Of a DNA stretch of 64,000 nt, positions 35,601 through 46,984 are shown piece by piece. Origin of the DNA: Caenorhabditis elegans (lineage: Eukaryota > Nematoda > Chromadorea > Rhabditida > Rhabditidae). The notes under the pieces are model-generated. The model made no database searches. It was not told where the DNA came from and was given only the letters and a program-made list of their open reading frames with translations. The stretch lies in the NCBI RefSeq assembly GCF_000002985.6, contig NC_003283.11, forward strand, positions 12,028,001 to 12,092,000, in the 5' to 3' direction. Positions within the stretch are counted from its first letter, which is position 1; each line of letters starts with the position of its first letter. The position numbers were made by a program, and so were the translations under genes.

Positions 35601-37359
35601 TTAGAAGGCACGGAATCCACGACCACGAGAGTTGACAACCTGATCAGTGACGTATTGGACTGGACGATATTGAACTGGCTGAACCTGAAAAACCAATATA
35701 TTGGTCACCACAGATTCCTAAGATTTATGTTTCATAATATTAATCCAATTGGTGGCTAGTATTGTAAAACTCAATCATAATCTTTAATTCAATTCTAGCA
35801 AATAAAAGTTTGAATACTCACTTGACGAACAACATTGTTTCTCTGAACAGGTGGTCTTGCATTCACATATCTGACGCTTCTCACAACTTGCTGTTGTTGT
35901 GGCTGCTGCTGTCTCTGGAAGCGCGGGGGTTGTTGCTGGAAACGAGGTTGCTGTTGCTGGAAGCGTTGTGGCTGGCGTTGGAAACGTTGCTGAGCCACTG
36001 GAGTCTGGATTACTCTTTGCACGACCTGCTCATACTGAAAACGAACAATATAATTCTGACACTGGATACTGAATAATAATGAATTTTTACCTGTGGTCTT
36101 TGAACTTGAGCGCGTCTTGGAACTTGTTGAACGACTTGACGACGAATGACTGTTGGACGATTATTATTGTTGTTGTTTGTTGGACGGAATCTTCTCGATT
36201 GCTGTGATTGAATAATCACATTGCGTCTCTGCTGTGGACGGTTCTGACGAACTTGTTGTTGCGGTGCTCTACGAATCACTTGAGATTGCACAGGAGCAGT
36301 GATGATTTGGCGAACAACTTTGACTGGAGCTTGACGAACATGCTGTACGATAGTACGAACAGGAGCCGTTATTGGTCTCTGTTGGATGATTGTTCTCACA
36401 GGTTGAATCACTTGGGCAGCAGTGACATTTCGTTTCAATGCAAAATTTCGTCTGGCGGCAAGAGTTGAAGCAGCAACACCCTGAAATCATTTACCTTACC
36501 TCCGTGAAAGATTGGAAGAACTCTCGACACGCTGAAGAAGCTGAGGAGAAGTTGCTGTCTGTCTCTCCGGAAGGAACTTCACACAAATTGAGACCATCTG
36601 TTCTGATTTTTTGGCAGAAGCCTGGCTTTCTATCAGGTTTTCAATAGTGGATGATCGTATTTCCAACTATTCATCGCGGTTTCAAAAAACACGAAGAACG
36701 TCTAGGTTCTATCGCGACACGAGAGGAATAAATCAAACTCTCGACCTGATTTTTAGCCTTTTACTACAACGCTTAATGCGTGTGGTATCCAGATTTCACT
36801 TCAAGAATCCATTTTTCAAAGCTCGATATTCAACTATAGAACAAAATCTGGTAAAAACGTACTCCACGCTTACGAACGACTGGAACAGTCGTGATATTGG
36901 TTCTTTTGCGAAGGGCATTCTGTAATGTGATGGTTTATTAGAATGAATTATATAAACAAGATTTACCTTGACGAGCTTATTAACCAGCTTCTTGGTGGCA
37001 ACAGCGCTCAATCCTGCAGCCGCAGCAGGTTTTCCACGGGCACCGAAAACGCGTTTTTGACCTCCAGCTGCACGACGAGCAGCAATTGCTTTCGATTTCT
37101 TCAAAACCTTGTTCGCCAAAACAACTTGAGCACTCTTTCTTGGTGGGACTCTGCGGTTGTTTCTTCCGGCATTTCCTGGGCGAGTCTATAAAAATTATTT
37201 ATTCTTAAAAGTTGCTTATTTTATTTTAAAACTCACGGGTTTGTTTCCAGCTTTGTTGCTAGTAGATGCTCCTGCTGGTGCAGATACTCGCTCGGACTTC
37301 ACTTTTTTCTGGCCATGCTTGATGATTTCATCCAGAGACATGTTGATTTTTTCAGCCAT
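35601..37359 (-). CDS. pqn-53: Q/R-rich protein with N-terminal UAP56-binding motif (ALYREF/UIF-like adaptor)
   Basis: Six exons in transcription order: 37359-37237, 37185-36967, 36919-36863, 36480-36091, 36034-35822 and 35684-35601; 361 residues. All introns are phase 0. The start MAEKINMSLDEIIKHGQKK closely matches the UAP56-binding motif of ALYREF, Yra1 and UIF (consensus around MSLDDIIK). Next come a basic A/K/R-rich stretch (NNRRVPPRKSAQ, KKSKAIAARRAAGG) and a long Q/R/V/P-rich, prion-like region (QRFQQQQPRFQQQ, NNNNNN). The tail is NSRGRGFRAF. No RRM domain is seen, so it resembles UIF/FYTTD1-type adaptors rather than ALYREF itself. A role in recruiting UAP56/HEL-1 to mRNA is my inference. 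The pqn symbol (Q/N-rich class) is from memory and its number is uncertain. Confidence 0.8.
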
Positions 37360-38130
37360 TTCGATGAACGATATGAAGAATGCGGATAAAACTGAAAATA
37401 AACTGTTTTTAGAAAGAAAAGAACAGACAATGAAAAATATAAGACGATATGAGTGTAACAAGATGGTGAATAGAATGAACGAAAATGTGAGAGAGAGAGT
37501 GAGGGGGAAAGAGAGTGAGAGAAGAAGAGCAGATGGGAAAGTCGCGTGGCAGAGTACGAACGGCAATTGCGGTTGCGGAGCGGTTATCGATTGATGACTC
37601 ACAGCGTAGAAGAGCAATTATAACAAAACCAAATTATTCAGTGTTTGGCCTATACGTTGAAAAAAACAAATTCCCGTTTTAAATGCTGTTTCTTTTTTGA
37701 AAATAATAAAACTGATGATCGGTGAGCAAACAGATATTACTGCATAGCAGCAGAACCGACCGGTCTGAGTGTGCACTAGACAGCTGTTAATGTTTGCACT
37801 GATGTAAAAAAAATTAAAAAAAAAATCGATTTCGGTGGGCAAGGTGGAACATTCAAGTGGGTTTCATAGTGAGCAACGAGAGAATACATAGTTCGTATTG
37901 GGGAATTTCATAAATTTAAGGAAAAAACGGATTTTAATTCAATAAATGTCTGAAAAACAGTATTTATAAATATATTTATTCAGCAAAGAAAATCGTTTTT
38001 AAAATATCGGTACTTGTTTTTAAATCACGAGACTTCTTGGACGCAAACACCAGAAACGACGGCACATTGCAGACAGTATGCTTGAAGATTTCCTCTACAG
38101 TATCCGAGTACTGTAGAGTATATCTTGGTG
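37360..38130. other. spacer upstream of the UAP56-motif gene and downstream of kmo-2
   Basis: 771 bp. A GTTTTATCC segment behind a TTTTCAG acceptor (37391-37395) is the likely 5' UTR start of the gene to the left. A GAGAGAGAGAGTGAGGGGGA purine tract lies near 37491. TTTATT at 37975 is a poly(A) signal on the minus strand, fitting the kmo-2 3' end. No other gene seen. Confidence 0.5.
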
Positions 38131-39957
38131 TCAATTCGCCCATAAAACTGCCAACACACAATACCAAAAGAGGCTAATGACAGAAATTATGAAAACAATG
38201 AAAACGTTTGTGAATAAGGATGTGCACTTCTCGACGATCTGTGCTTTTCTGGCAATTTCAGAGTATTTCTCCCGAGAGAAGGCTGCCAATGTGAACGATG
38301 ATGGGAAAATGAAGCATAACAATAGTTTTATGTGTGCACGTATTTCTCGAATCCATCCCAGGCTGCCATGGACGGAACTCGTGAGCTGTAACAAAAATTA
38401 TCAAGTAACATGAAATCTCGCTATAGTAAAAGTATTATGTTTCAGAACTGTGTATTTATGTTTTCGTAGAATTTTGACACTTATCAATATAGAATCAAGA
38501 ATCTTACTTACAAGATGAGCACCCGAAGAAATATAAAATGTAGAAATCTAACCGTTAAATTGACATCCCATTCCATTTGATTAATGATATTCGTCTCATT
38601 TGTTCTAACTTTTGAATACTCTTTGATAACATCTTCCAATTCATCTTCCTCATATTGATCCATAATTTCCTGCAACACAAGGCAATCCTCAAATCCACAA
38701 TTGACACCTTGACCATTGAATGGAACCATTGCATGTGCTGCATCGCCCATCAATACCAATTTGTCGAAGAAGACGTGCTGTGAGCATTGAACACTTATAA
38801 TTGCCTGCGGTTTGTTTCTGGCAATTGTGTTTCTGATGTGATCTCTAGAATAATATTCGTTCGAAAACAACAAGGAAAAATGAAGCCACTCACTCTCCAA
38901 GAATCTTGAAGATTTCATAAAAATTGTTCTTAAAAAACAAAACAGATTCTACGGGACCAACCAAATTAGACTCGAACTCTGAGAACGTGGCGAACATCGA
39001 AACTGAAAATTTTGACTTTAGATAGATATAATTCCAATATAAGTCTTACCAGTCAATGACTGATCTTTATTTACAATGGCAACAAGGATAATACCTCTTC
39101 TTCTCCAGGAATAATGTGTTCCCAATTTTAGATCACATTGTTGTGTAGAATTTACACTCAGATCAATATAACCGAATTCCGAATACTTTTGACTGAAATT
39201 GAAACCTGGAGCCTTGAGAAGGCTTCTTCTAATTGAAGAGTGTGCTCCATCACAAGCCAGAAACAGATCACCATCTACAGTACTCAAATTATCCGAATTC
39301 TGTACAATCAGAGATTCACTTTTCAAGTCAAATTTGGTTGCTTTACAATTGAAATGAAATCTGTAATTGTAAAATCTGTTTGCTTAATTAATTGTGATGT
39401 TGAACTCACTTAACATTATTATATTTTTCCGCTTCGTTGATCAATATTTGGCTCAGTTCTTGACGATTTATTGTGAGAATGAACTAAAATAGTTTAAATT
39501 AATTGTTTTCGATAAAAAATTCTCTATTAGCTCATTGACACTGTGCATTACATTTTGACACCTCATATTTCGGTTAATTTTCAGATATTACAAAATAAAA
39601 ACGACGAAAATTCATAAATATAAGTTAAGCAATGATGTGTACTCTTGAACTTCTACTTACATCGTCATCATTGAGAACAGGTAGTCTCTTCAGTTTTCCT
39701 TTTGTGTCCCCAAAATGAGCAATTTGATCTCGAATTGGCACACCAATATGAATAACTTTTTCCTTCAGACCAATTCTCTTCATTGTACTCATTGCACGAA
39801 CGCCTAATGCCAAATTAATACTTTTTCCATTTTCCATATGGTTTCCACGTGGATCAAAACGCGACTCGTAGACATCCACAATCCATCCCTTCTGTCCAAA
39901 AAAACACGCATTCGCAGATCCAACAAGACCTCCACCAGCTATCACAACTGACGGCAT
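38131..39957 (-). CDS. kmo-2: diverged kynurenine 3-monooxygenase paralogue
   Basis: Six exons: 39957-39661, 39483-39410, 39360-39050, 39002-38894, 38844-38553 and 38385-38131; 445 residues. FAD-binding parts are intact: VVIAGGGLVGSANACFF (Rossmann GxGxxG), LACDGAHSSIRR (DG motif) and [20 protein letters not shown] (GD motif). The C-terminus has a hydrophobic anchor (VFIVFIISVISLFWYCVLAV), as in mitochondrial outer-membrane KMO. The known KMO substrate contacts are changed. Where human KMO has PMRARMIH and IPYG, this protein reads PIRDQIAH and LPVL, so the binding Arg and Tyr are Gln and Val. The usual PLYTMVTFSR block reads TLAAFSREKY. It may hydroxylate something else or be inactive. If the last intron is retained, the protein ends at 38508 without its anchor. 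It lies in tandem with kmo-1. Symbol from memory. Confidence 0.88.
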
Positions 39958-40095
39958 TGTTCAGAAATGAATTATTTAGGAAGAAAAACAAGTAAATTAA
40001 ATAAATCTTCAGCGTGTCAAATACGTGATTGAATTGTTTTACTTTCTGTAGTCCTTGGTCGACCCCCCAAATATACCATTCTAGTTGTGACGGGG

Positions 40096-40527
40096 GTTCC
40101 GCTCAGGGGTGTGCGGCAAACTTGCCGAATTTGCCGAATTTGCCGAGCACGGCAAATTTCAAAAAAGTAGATTTGCCGAATTGGCCGAGCTCGGCAAATT
40201 TCGAAATTTGCCGCACACGTCAAAAATTTTACAGTACAATTTTGATTGATTTTTTCGCCAAAAATTTAGTAAAATGACACAAAATTGAGTTAGTTTTATG
40301 CTCAACTAGACATACTACACGGAACTAATTCAGAAACCAGATGTGTGTTACGAATTCGGTAGTTTTGGTGTTCCAAAAAACATCAAAAATTATCAAAATT
40401 TTCCGAGTTTGTTAAGCACGGCAAATTTGCCGAATTTGCCGTGCTCGGCAAATATTGAAAAAAGAGAGATGCCGAATTTGCCGAGCTCGGCAAATTTTGA
40501 GATTTGCCGCACACCCCTGGTTCCGCT
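40096..40527. mobile_element. hAT-type MITE with 8-bp target duplication
   Basis: The element is 40104-40519 (416 bp). Its ends are perfect 17-bp inverted repeats CAGGGGTGTGCGGCAAA. GTTCCGCT is duplicated on each side (40096-40103 and 40520-40527). Eight-base target duplications and CAGGG ends are hAT hallmarks. The interior is built of TTTGCCGAATTTGCCGAGCT-like copies in both orientations and encodes nothing. It lies between the two kmo genes. Confidence 0.88.
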
Positions 40528-40791
40528 ATTGCCACTATGGGACTAGAATAACTCTCATTTACCATCACCTTTTACACAGCGACGGGGAGGCCAAAAGAGC
40601 AAGTGGGAAGAATGTAGGTCACAATATAACGACAGACAGGCCGCATAGATGAAACTATAGATAAACAATCATCTGTGCATAGAACCAAACAGCAGTAATG
40701 ATAATGTAAAGTCGGGAAAAAACTCTTGTAAAAATTTATCATCAGATTTTTTTGAACTTTCTAAAAAACACGCATCATTAAACAATAAAAG

Positions 40792-42519
40792 CTATAAACC
40801 AAGTTTTCCTCTATTCACATAAATACCAGCAGCAGCCCCAATCAAAGCTAATGTAGATGTAGTTGTCATTATTCTTGACAGAATCTTATCTTGCCTTTTT
40901 CTTCTTTCAATTACTTCCGAGTATGGAATTCGTGAGAAAGTAACCATAGAGTACAATGGAATCCAGCTTTTTGGAAATATTGAGTTCATGATTGTATCAA
41001 ACTTTTTACGAAGTTTGTAGGAGCTTTTATTCACAAGATCCTTGAGTTCTTCGTAGTTGTACATTGCAAGATCATTAATGGAATGAGCATCGTTGACTCG
41101 ACCGTCTGAGTAGACTTTGACTGCTTTGGCTAAAAGTTGAATTACAATTCGCAATTGAATGTTTGTGACTTACCAATATCATTTCCGTACTCCTCGAGTG
41201 TTTCACTAAACACAAGACAATCCTCAAAGCCCTAAACTGTTACAAAATAATTTTCAACAATTTTCATTAATTTATGAAAACGAACACAATTCATTCCCTG
41301 TCCGTAAAAAGGAACCATTGCATGAGCAGCATCTCCCATTAGAACGAGATTATCGAAGAATGAATGAGGTGAACATTTGATTGAAACAAGAGGTTGTGGT
41401 TTTACTCGATTAAATGTATCTGCTATGTGTTCCCTAAATTTGAAAAAAAGTTTTTAATGTGAATGTTCAACTCTTAATCTTACTTTCCAAGTAATAAAAA
41501 TGCATCTGGGAAGTTTTCTTCAAAGAATGAAAGTACATCTTCTGATGTCGACATATGTTTCTCAAATTCCGAGAAAGGCGCAAATATTGTTACTGTAAAT
41601 GATACGGATTATCAAATAAAACAAATTAGTTTTGCAACAAACCAGTAAAAGTTTTATCCCTATTAGCCAATGCAATCAAAGTGAAATGACCTCGTGGCCA
41701 CAAATGGAAGACATTCTCTTCGAAGGCAAATTCATTGTTATTTGCCATTATATTTAACTCTACATATCCATGTTCAATGTATTCTTGGGAAAAGTCAAAT
41801 CTGTAAAATAATATTTTTTGAAAATTTGGAAAAAATACATACCTCGGAATGGTCATAAGACTTCTTCGAACAGCAGAATAAGCTCCATCACATGCAAGAA
41901 TGAGGTCAGCTTCCACGTGGAACTCAGCATGCTCTTGTCTGAAAATAATTTTAAATTTTTTATAAAAGCAGCAAGTTATTCCATATTGACTTACGGTGGG
42001 GATTTATTACCAAAAGTAGGTATCTTCGACGGTTGAGATGTACATTGTACTACTAGCTGCTTCTTATCATAGTCAACATTTTTCACTTTGTGCTCAAAGA
42101 AAAATTTGACGTTTGGAGACTTTTCTGCTTGAGTAATCATCACTTCATTTAAATGCCGACGATTGATGGATACAATATGCTAAAATTCCATACATTTATA
42201 TATTTCCATATTTAATATTTCAAACCTCTCCTGGTTTTCCATATGGTTGCCTGCTGTACGTTTTCCCATCTTTATTATGTATAAGTCTTGCATACAATGG
42301 AACTCCTTGATTTACAATATATTCTTTCAATCCAACTGCTTCAAGTGCAGATTTTCCTCTTTGACTCAATGCCAAATTAATACTACGTCCCTGGACATGT
42401 TTCATTGTTCGAATATCTTTACGGAACTCGTACACAGACACATCCCATCCTTTTTGAGCAAAGAAACACGCATTTAGTGCTCCGACAAGACCGGCACCCG
42501 CGATTGCGACGGATGGCAT
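40792..42519 (-). CDS. kmo-1: kynurenine 3-monooxygenase
   Basis: Eight exons: 42519-42226, 42179-41995, 41938-41843, 41800-41643, 41592-41484, 41433-41286, 41231-41174 and 41129-40792; 461 residues. It converts L-kynurenine to 3-hydroxykynurenine with FAD, NADPH and oxygen, in the tryptophan-to-NAD pathway at the mitochondrial outer membrane. Seen: [18 protein letters not shown] (FAD fold), [28 protein letters not shown] with the substrate-binding Arg, SRQPYG with the substrate Tyr, [52 protein letters not shown] and [17 protein letters not shown] short hydrophobic tail segment ([13 protein letters not shown]) may be the membrane anchor. All expected active-site blocks are present, in contrast to the neighbour kmo-2. 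The ATG follows a TTTTTTAAG acceptor. Symbol from memory. Confidence 0.95.
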
Positions 42520-44472
42520 CTTAAAAAAGTAATTTGTTTTGAACTTATAGTAATACTCGGTTTTTGTCACAAAAAATCATTTTATAAACAGTTGGAAAAG
42601 GAACACGCTAGTTGTGATACGGAGATTTGAAAATTTTTTTTTACAATTTGAAAATATTGGATAATAACTTGGAAACGGGTAAGAAGTTGTCAGAAAGTTT
42701 TAGGTATTAAATTAGACATATAAAAAAGTCAGTAAAGAAATAATTTTTTAAAAATTAGTTACATGGTGCTAAAATGGACAAGCTTCATAATAAAACGTTT
42801 CAAAAAATTTTGAAATTTTTGATTTTAATCAAAATGCGGGGAAAATAAGTTTGTGTCACTTTTCTAGGAATCTAAAGCCCCTACAATGTAGACATAATTA
42901 GAACATGAAACTGAAAGAAAAAACAATTTTTGATCGACTTCTTACAACAAATAGATATAAAAACTGAGTTCCCCACTTTTTGATCGGAATACATTTTTTT
43001 GCAAAACTTTAGTTTTTTTTATAGGACGCGTTCTTTATTCTCTTCCTCACTTGCAGTACTCACTGTTCAAGATTAGAAAAAAATTTAAATGAGAGAATGA
43101 ACGTACTGAAGCTTTTCTATATTTTTTAAATTAACAACTTTTAGTGAAAAATTAACTGATTACAAATTTGCTTACTATATCTTATCAGAATAATTTGAAA
43201 CATTTCTTATCACAGATTTAAAAGCATACACAAAGTTTTCATTACCAATTTTCTGCAGGGAACTTCCCTTGAACTGTTGATATCCAGTTTTGCACGTACA
43301 TGGAAATCGCATGAAACGATTATTGGAGGTTTTAGTATTTTAAAATTTCATTCAAAAGCTCAAGTATTACTTTAATTAAACGTATTGTGTTAGCTAAACA
43401 AATCTAATACATTTAGTTTTAAAAGCAATATTTAAAACACTAAATTTCTAAAACTTGTTGACAATTTTAAAGTTATTAAAACTAAACTGTTGTCAAATAT
43501 ACTTTAATTGAAACTCAATATTAAGAACTGCAGAGCATATCATAGTTACTAAATAAACTGGTCGAAAAATGAGGAATGGAACAAAAACAATTGCAAGATG
43601 AAAAGAAGATAAGGGCATGATACCACGTGGCCCAACAGCGACGAAAGACTACCTGCGCATCTTCCGATGAGTTGATGAAGGCCATGTAGATGGATAAAAT
43701 GGTCTCTGATTTTGATTTTCGTCGCTAAATCAGACAGTTGACTTGGAAAAAGATATGAAACACCTGAAAACTGTGTGACAAATGTATAGAATTACGTGAG
43801 AAAGTAAGATGTTCGCTTGATAAAACAAAAGAAAACTATCAACAAACTATACAACTCACACAAAAAAAACACGAAAAAGAAAACAAAATAGATCAAGTTC
43901 AGGTTTTGTTTCAGTGTTTTTGAGTGCACGCCGCATTTTTATCATATATGATAAAAATGATTTTAGTTACTCATTTTTAGTTACTCTGCATCATTTTTAG
44001 TTACTCTGCATATTTTAAAACTCGGATTTTGTTTTTTTATTGCCGAGTCATAACAGTCATAATATATATTACTTTTGTTGTTGTTTATGATGAAGAGGAC
44101 CATGTCATTCAAACCACTGTCTTCTACATTTGGCCAACAAGAGGTTGTAAAGGTTGTAAGTCGTGTAAAGGTAGAGGTTGTAAATCAACGCCAATGCTGA
44201 CAGGTGGCCGACTGAAAAGAACTAACTTCGGTCTATTAGGCCGTACAATAATTTTGAGGGTTTCTAGGAACCTGAGATTTCTAGGGACCTAGGATTCATT
44301 ATTGTAGTGAAATTCGATTGTTTGAATCATTGGATATTCTATTGTTCACAATTCCCCCCATTTTCTCTTCACCAGAAATCATACGTTCCTACTCGGCAAA
44401 TCTATATAGATATCCTATTTTCTAGTCGGCCATCTTTTAATTATTATTTAGGGAATTATAACTTGCAATTTC
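42520..44472. other. upstream region of kmo-1
   Basis: About 2 kb, strongly AT-rich, with no exon I can support. A more mixed-composition patch near 43610-43740 (CCACGTGGCCCAACAGCGAC) could be regulatory. Short direct repeats occur at 43961-44010 (TCATTTTTAGTTACTC, two to three copies) and at 44133-44185 (GGTTGTAAA words). Confidence 0.45.
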
Positions 44473-44805
44473 TCATTTTCCAACCCACTGGGCATGCCTG
44501 TGGTGATTATCGTGGAGCACCCACGTTTCATCTCCAGTGCCGGTCCAGCGGTGAAGGGTGACACGGGTCAGATCATGAAGTACGAAAAGACCAAGGAGTT
44601 TCCTCATACCAAGAAGTTTAAAGCCATTTGCTATGGAGCTATGATGCATCCCAAACGTGCTTGCAAGCTCACAGGTAGTTTTAAATGGATCCGATTCAAC
44701 ACTGGCTTTTAGTACATTTAAATCCAATTTAGTTGCTTTCAGAGCAGCCCACAATGACAAAACAAAAAAGGAAAAATACTTTTTTGACAGCCTACTATAG
44801 AGCAA
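44473..44805 (-). pseudogene. internally deleted mariner-type transposase relic
   Basis: The frame holds the second N-terminal helix-turn-helix region of mariner transposases (LKASVESDPFKTTCELASTF, then GMHHSSIANGFKLLGM) and a catalytic-region block (GDETWVLHDNHHRHAQWVGK). In mariner families these are over 50 residues further apart, so the middle is missing. The rest of the DDD catalytic core downstream is absent. The G+C is higher than the surrounding AT-rich spacer, which fits a foreign insertion. No terminal repeats were identified. Confidence 0.8.
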
Positions 44806-44987
44806 AGGAAATATGTATGATATATAGCCATATTTTTATCAACAAGCTTCCAAAACAAAAATTGACTTTCAAACAATTTTATGTAAAGAAATAATACTTG
44901 TAAATGACATAAATTAGAACACAATTAAATAAAAATTACACGAAGTAATTTCCCGTAACATTGGAAACCCGCATAAATCATCCAACT

Positions 44988-46984
44988 TTAACAATCAAAC
45001 TTATTCCTGTCGTATGTCCCGTTTGCCTTTTGTTGCATTTCTCGAAACTGAAAGAAACACCTATTTCCTGTTCCATTTTTCCAGCAAAGATTTACCTGCG
45101 GAAAAGAAGTTAACCATTGGGTATTTGGCGTTTCCCCTGCAGTATTTCTTTTTATCATCTCACGCATGCAAGCAATAGTTCCGAAATCGAAAGTTGCCAT
45201 AACTTTGTTTGCTGGAAAAGATAAACTTGCACATTTTTTCATAAATGTTCAGATATACCTATGACTTGTTGACTTTTAATTAGTTCATTCATGTATTCAA
45301 CACCCATAATGCAAATTCCATGCCGTTTCCATTTCGAATGACATTCCTTGTCAAATCCATTAGGACCACTAAAATCCCAATGCGTCATTCTGAAATGAAA
45401 CTGTTACTCCACAAAAGAAAAAAAAACCGGTTACCTTGTCAGAATATCATTGTGATTTCTAGTACAATTTGATTCCATTTGTCCTTCCAAACCAAGATAG
45501 TTTTCATAAAGTGTTTGAACAAGCATCTCGTCAACTCCATAGTAATCGTTATCATCAAATAGTTTGATGATTATATCCATATTCAATTTTTCGAACATTG
45601 ATTTCACAAAGACTTTTGAGACAATGACTTCGTTTAAGCTTTTCCGAACAATTAGGTTTCTATTAAGAATTTCATTTGGCACTCCAGTTTCTGAAACAAT
45701 CTAACTTTGTGTTTTTTTAAACTGAAATTGTTTCTCCAGAAAAACATCTTCTTTCACGAAAATCTTCTCTTTAATTTATTTTAATATTGAGCTTTGTTAA
45801 AGTTTTGAATATTTTTAAACATTATATAAATGTCAGTTTTGAAATATTGAAACACTTTACCAATTTTAAAAAGCTTCATCCCAGCCGGAGTCCACTTTGC
45901 TTTTGTATTGTATCTGTAGGAGAATCCATGATCAAAACCCATGATACTTGTGTAATTGAGGGATTCACTAATATCTGATAGTTGATAAGGCGTTTTGATT
46001 ATCAAGTCGAAATTCTAAAAATGGAAGATGTTTTAGTAAAAATATTAATTATTAATTTACCTGAAGAATAATAGCATGATCCCATTTTCTGTCTAATATA
46101 GTTTTGAGACAATCAAAATGTGCTGGATCTTGCCCATGACCTCCACTGTTCAAACTATACTCTTTTCCAAGTACTACAACGTTTGTAAAACAACTACTCA
46201 TTATTCTAACAGATTCTTTTAATCGATCAGTACTCTTTGAATCCATTACAAAACAGAAGACATTGTCTGGATGGTATGATATAGATAGTAAAGCCTCTTG
46301 AAGTTCGTAAATCTTATAAATAGTTCGTACAAAAGCGATGGGTCGTTTGAGAGGTCGAAATGATGGCATGTCTCCATATATTCGATTTTTTATTGAAGGA
46401 CAATCCATTGGTAATTCAAATAATCGTTCGTTGTCAAGTTTCATTCGTCCATTATTCACATACAGCTCAATTACGTCTTTGTTGTTTTTTATCATTTCTG
46501 AGCAATTTAGAAATTGACTTTCATCGCTGAAAAATATTTGGAAATTGAAAATGTCTCGAAAGTAATGATTCATGACTTCTCTAAAATTTCAAAAACATAA
46601 ACACTCACGCCGTAAAATAATTGTCCATCCATTTGGTAATATTCCTCTTTCTCGGTTTTTCTTGAGACCGAGTTCTTAGAATTGGACTGTTTTTTCCATT
46701 ATCTTGTAGTGATACTCTTGCCTTAATTTAATATGGTTTAAAACATGAATTCCTTGTTTAAAAATTTATACCGGATGAGCTTGAACACTTGTGAGAAATA
46801 TCATACATGCTACGAATCCAAACAACAGAATAAAACCAATTAATGTTGATTGAATAGAACGAGATTCAGGAATCTATAATTAAACTTTTCACTCCAAAGT
46901 TGAAATAAAAACTGTTTAGCTTACGGTATTAATATCCGCATCTAGATCAATGTCAGTTAATCTCTTGTATCTTGTGGCTGACAT
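44988..46984 (-). CDS. core-2/I-branching-type glycosyltransferase (GT14)
   Basis: Nine exons in transcription order: 46984-46925, 46873-46772, 46721-46609, 46526-46061, 46014-45861, 45690-45435, 45389-45259, 45211-45096 and 45047-44988; 485 residues. It is a type II membrane protein: 25 cytosolic residues, an anchor (TLIGFILLFGFVACMIFLTS), then a luminal domain. The pattern is the core-2/I-branching fold: RPIAFVRTIYKIYELQEALL, VFCFVMDSKSTDRLKESVRI, FTNVVVLGKEYSLNSGGHGQ, DHAIILQNFDLIIKTPYQLS and FGTIACMREMIKR near the end. Family members add beta-1,6-GlcNAc branches or xylose in the Golgi; which sugar here is unknown. The worm has a large expansion of this family. The 48-bp intron at 45048-45095 is open in frame, so retention would add 16 residues. 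Confidence 0.85.

Noticed and set aside
35795-36490. Leu/Ser-rich frames on the plus strand opposite the Q/R-rich gene
   Set aside because: They are antisense shadows of CAG/CAA and CGT codons. The minus-strand exons join cleanly with proper splice sites.
40029-40546. Open frames on both strands with repeated LPNLPSTANF-type peptides
   Set aside because: They are read-through of the GCCGAA repeats inside the hAT MITE. The same peptides appear in several frames and there are no splice or start signals.
44988-46984. Assignment of this gene to GT92 because of the GT92 gene nearby
   Set aside because: The VFCFVMDSKST and LQNFDLIIKTP blocks are of the core-2/I-branching (GT14) type, and the GT92 FFDIDD block is absent.
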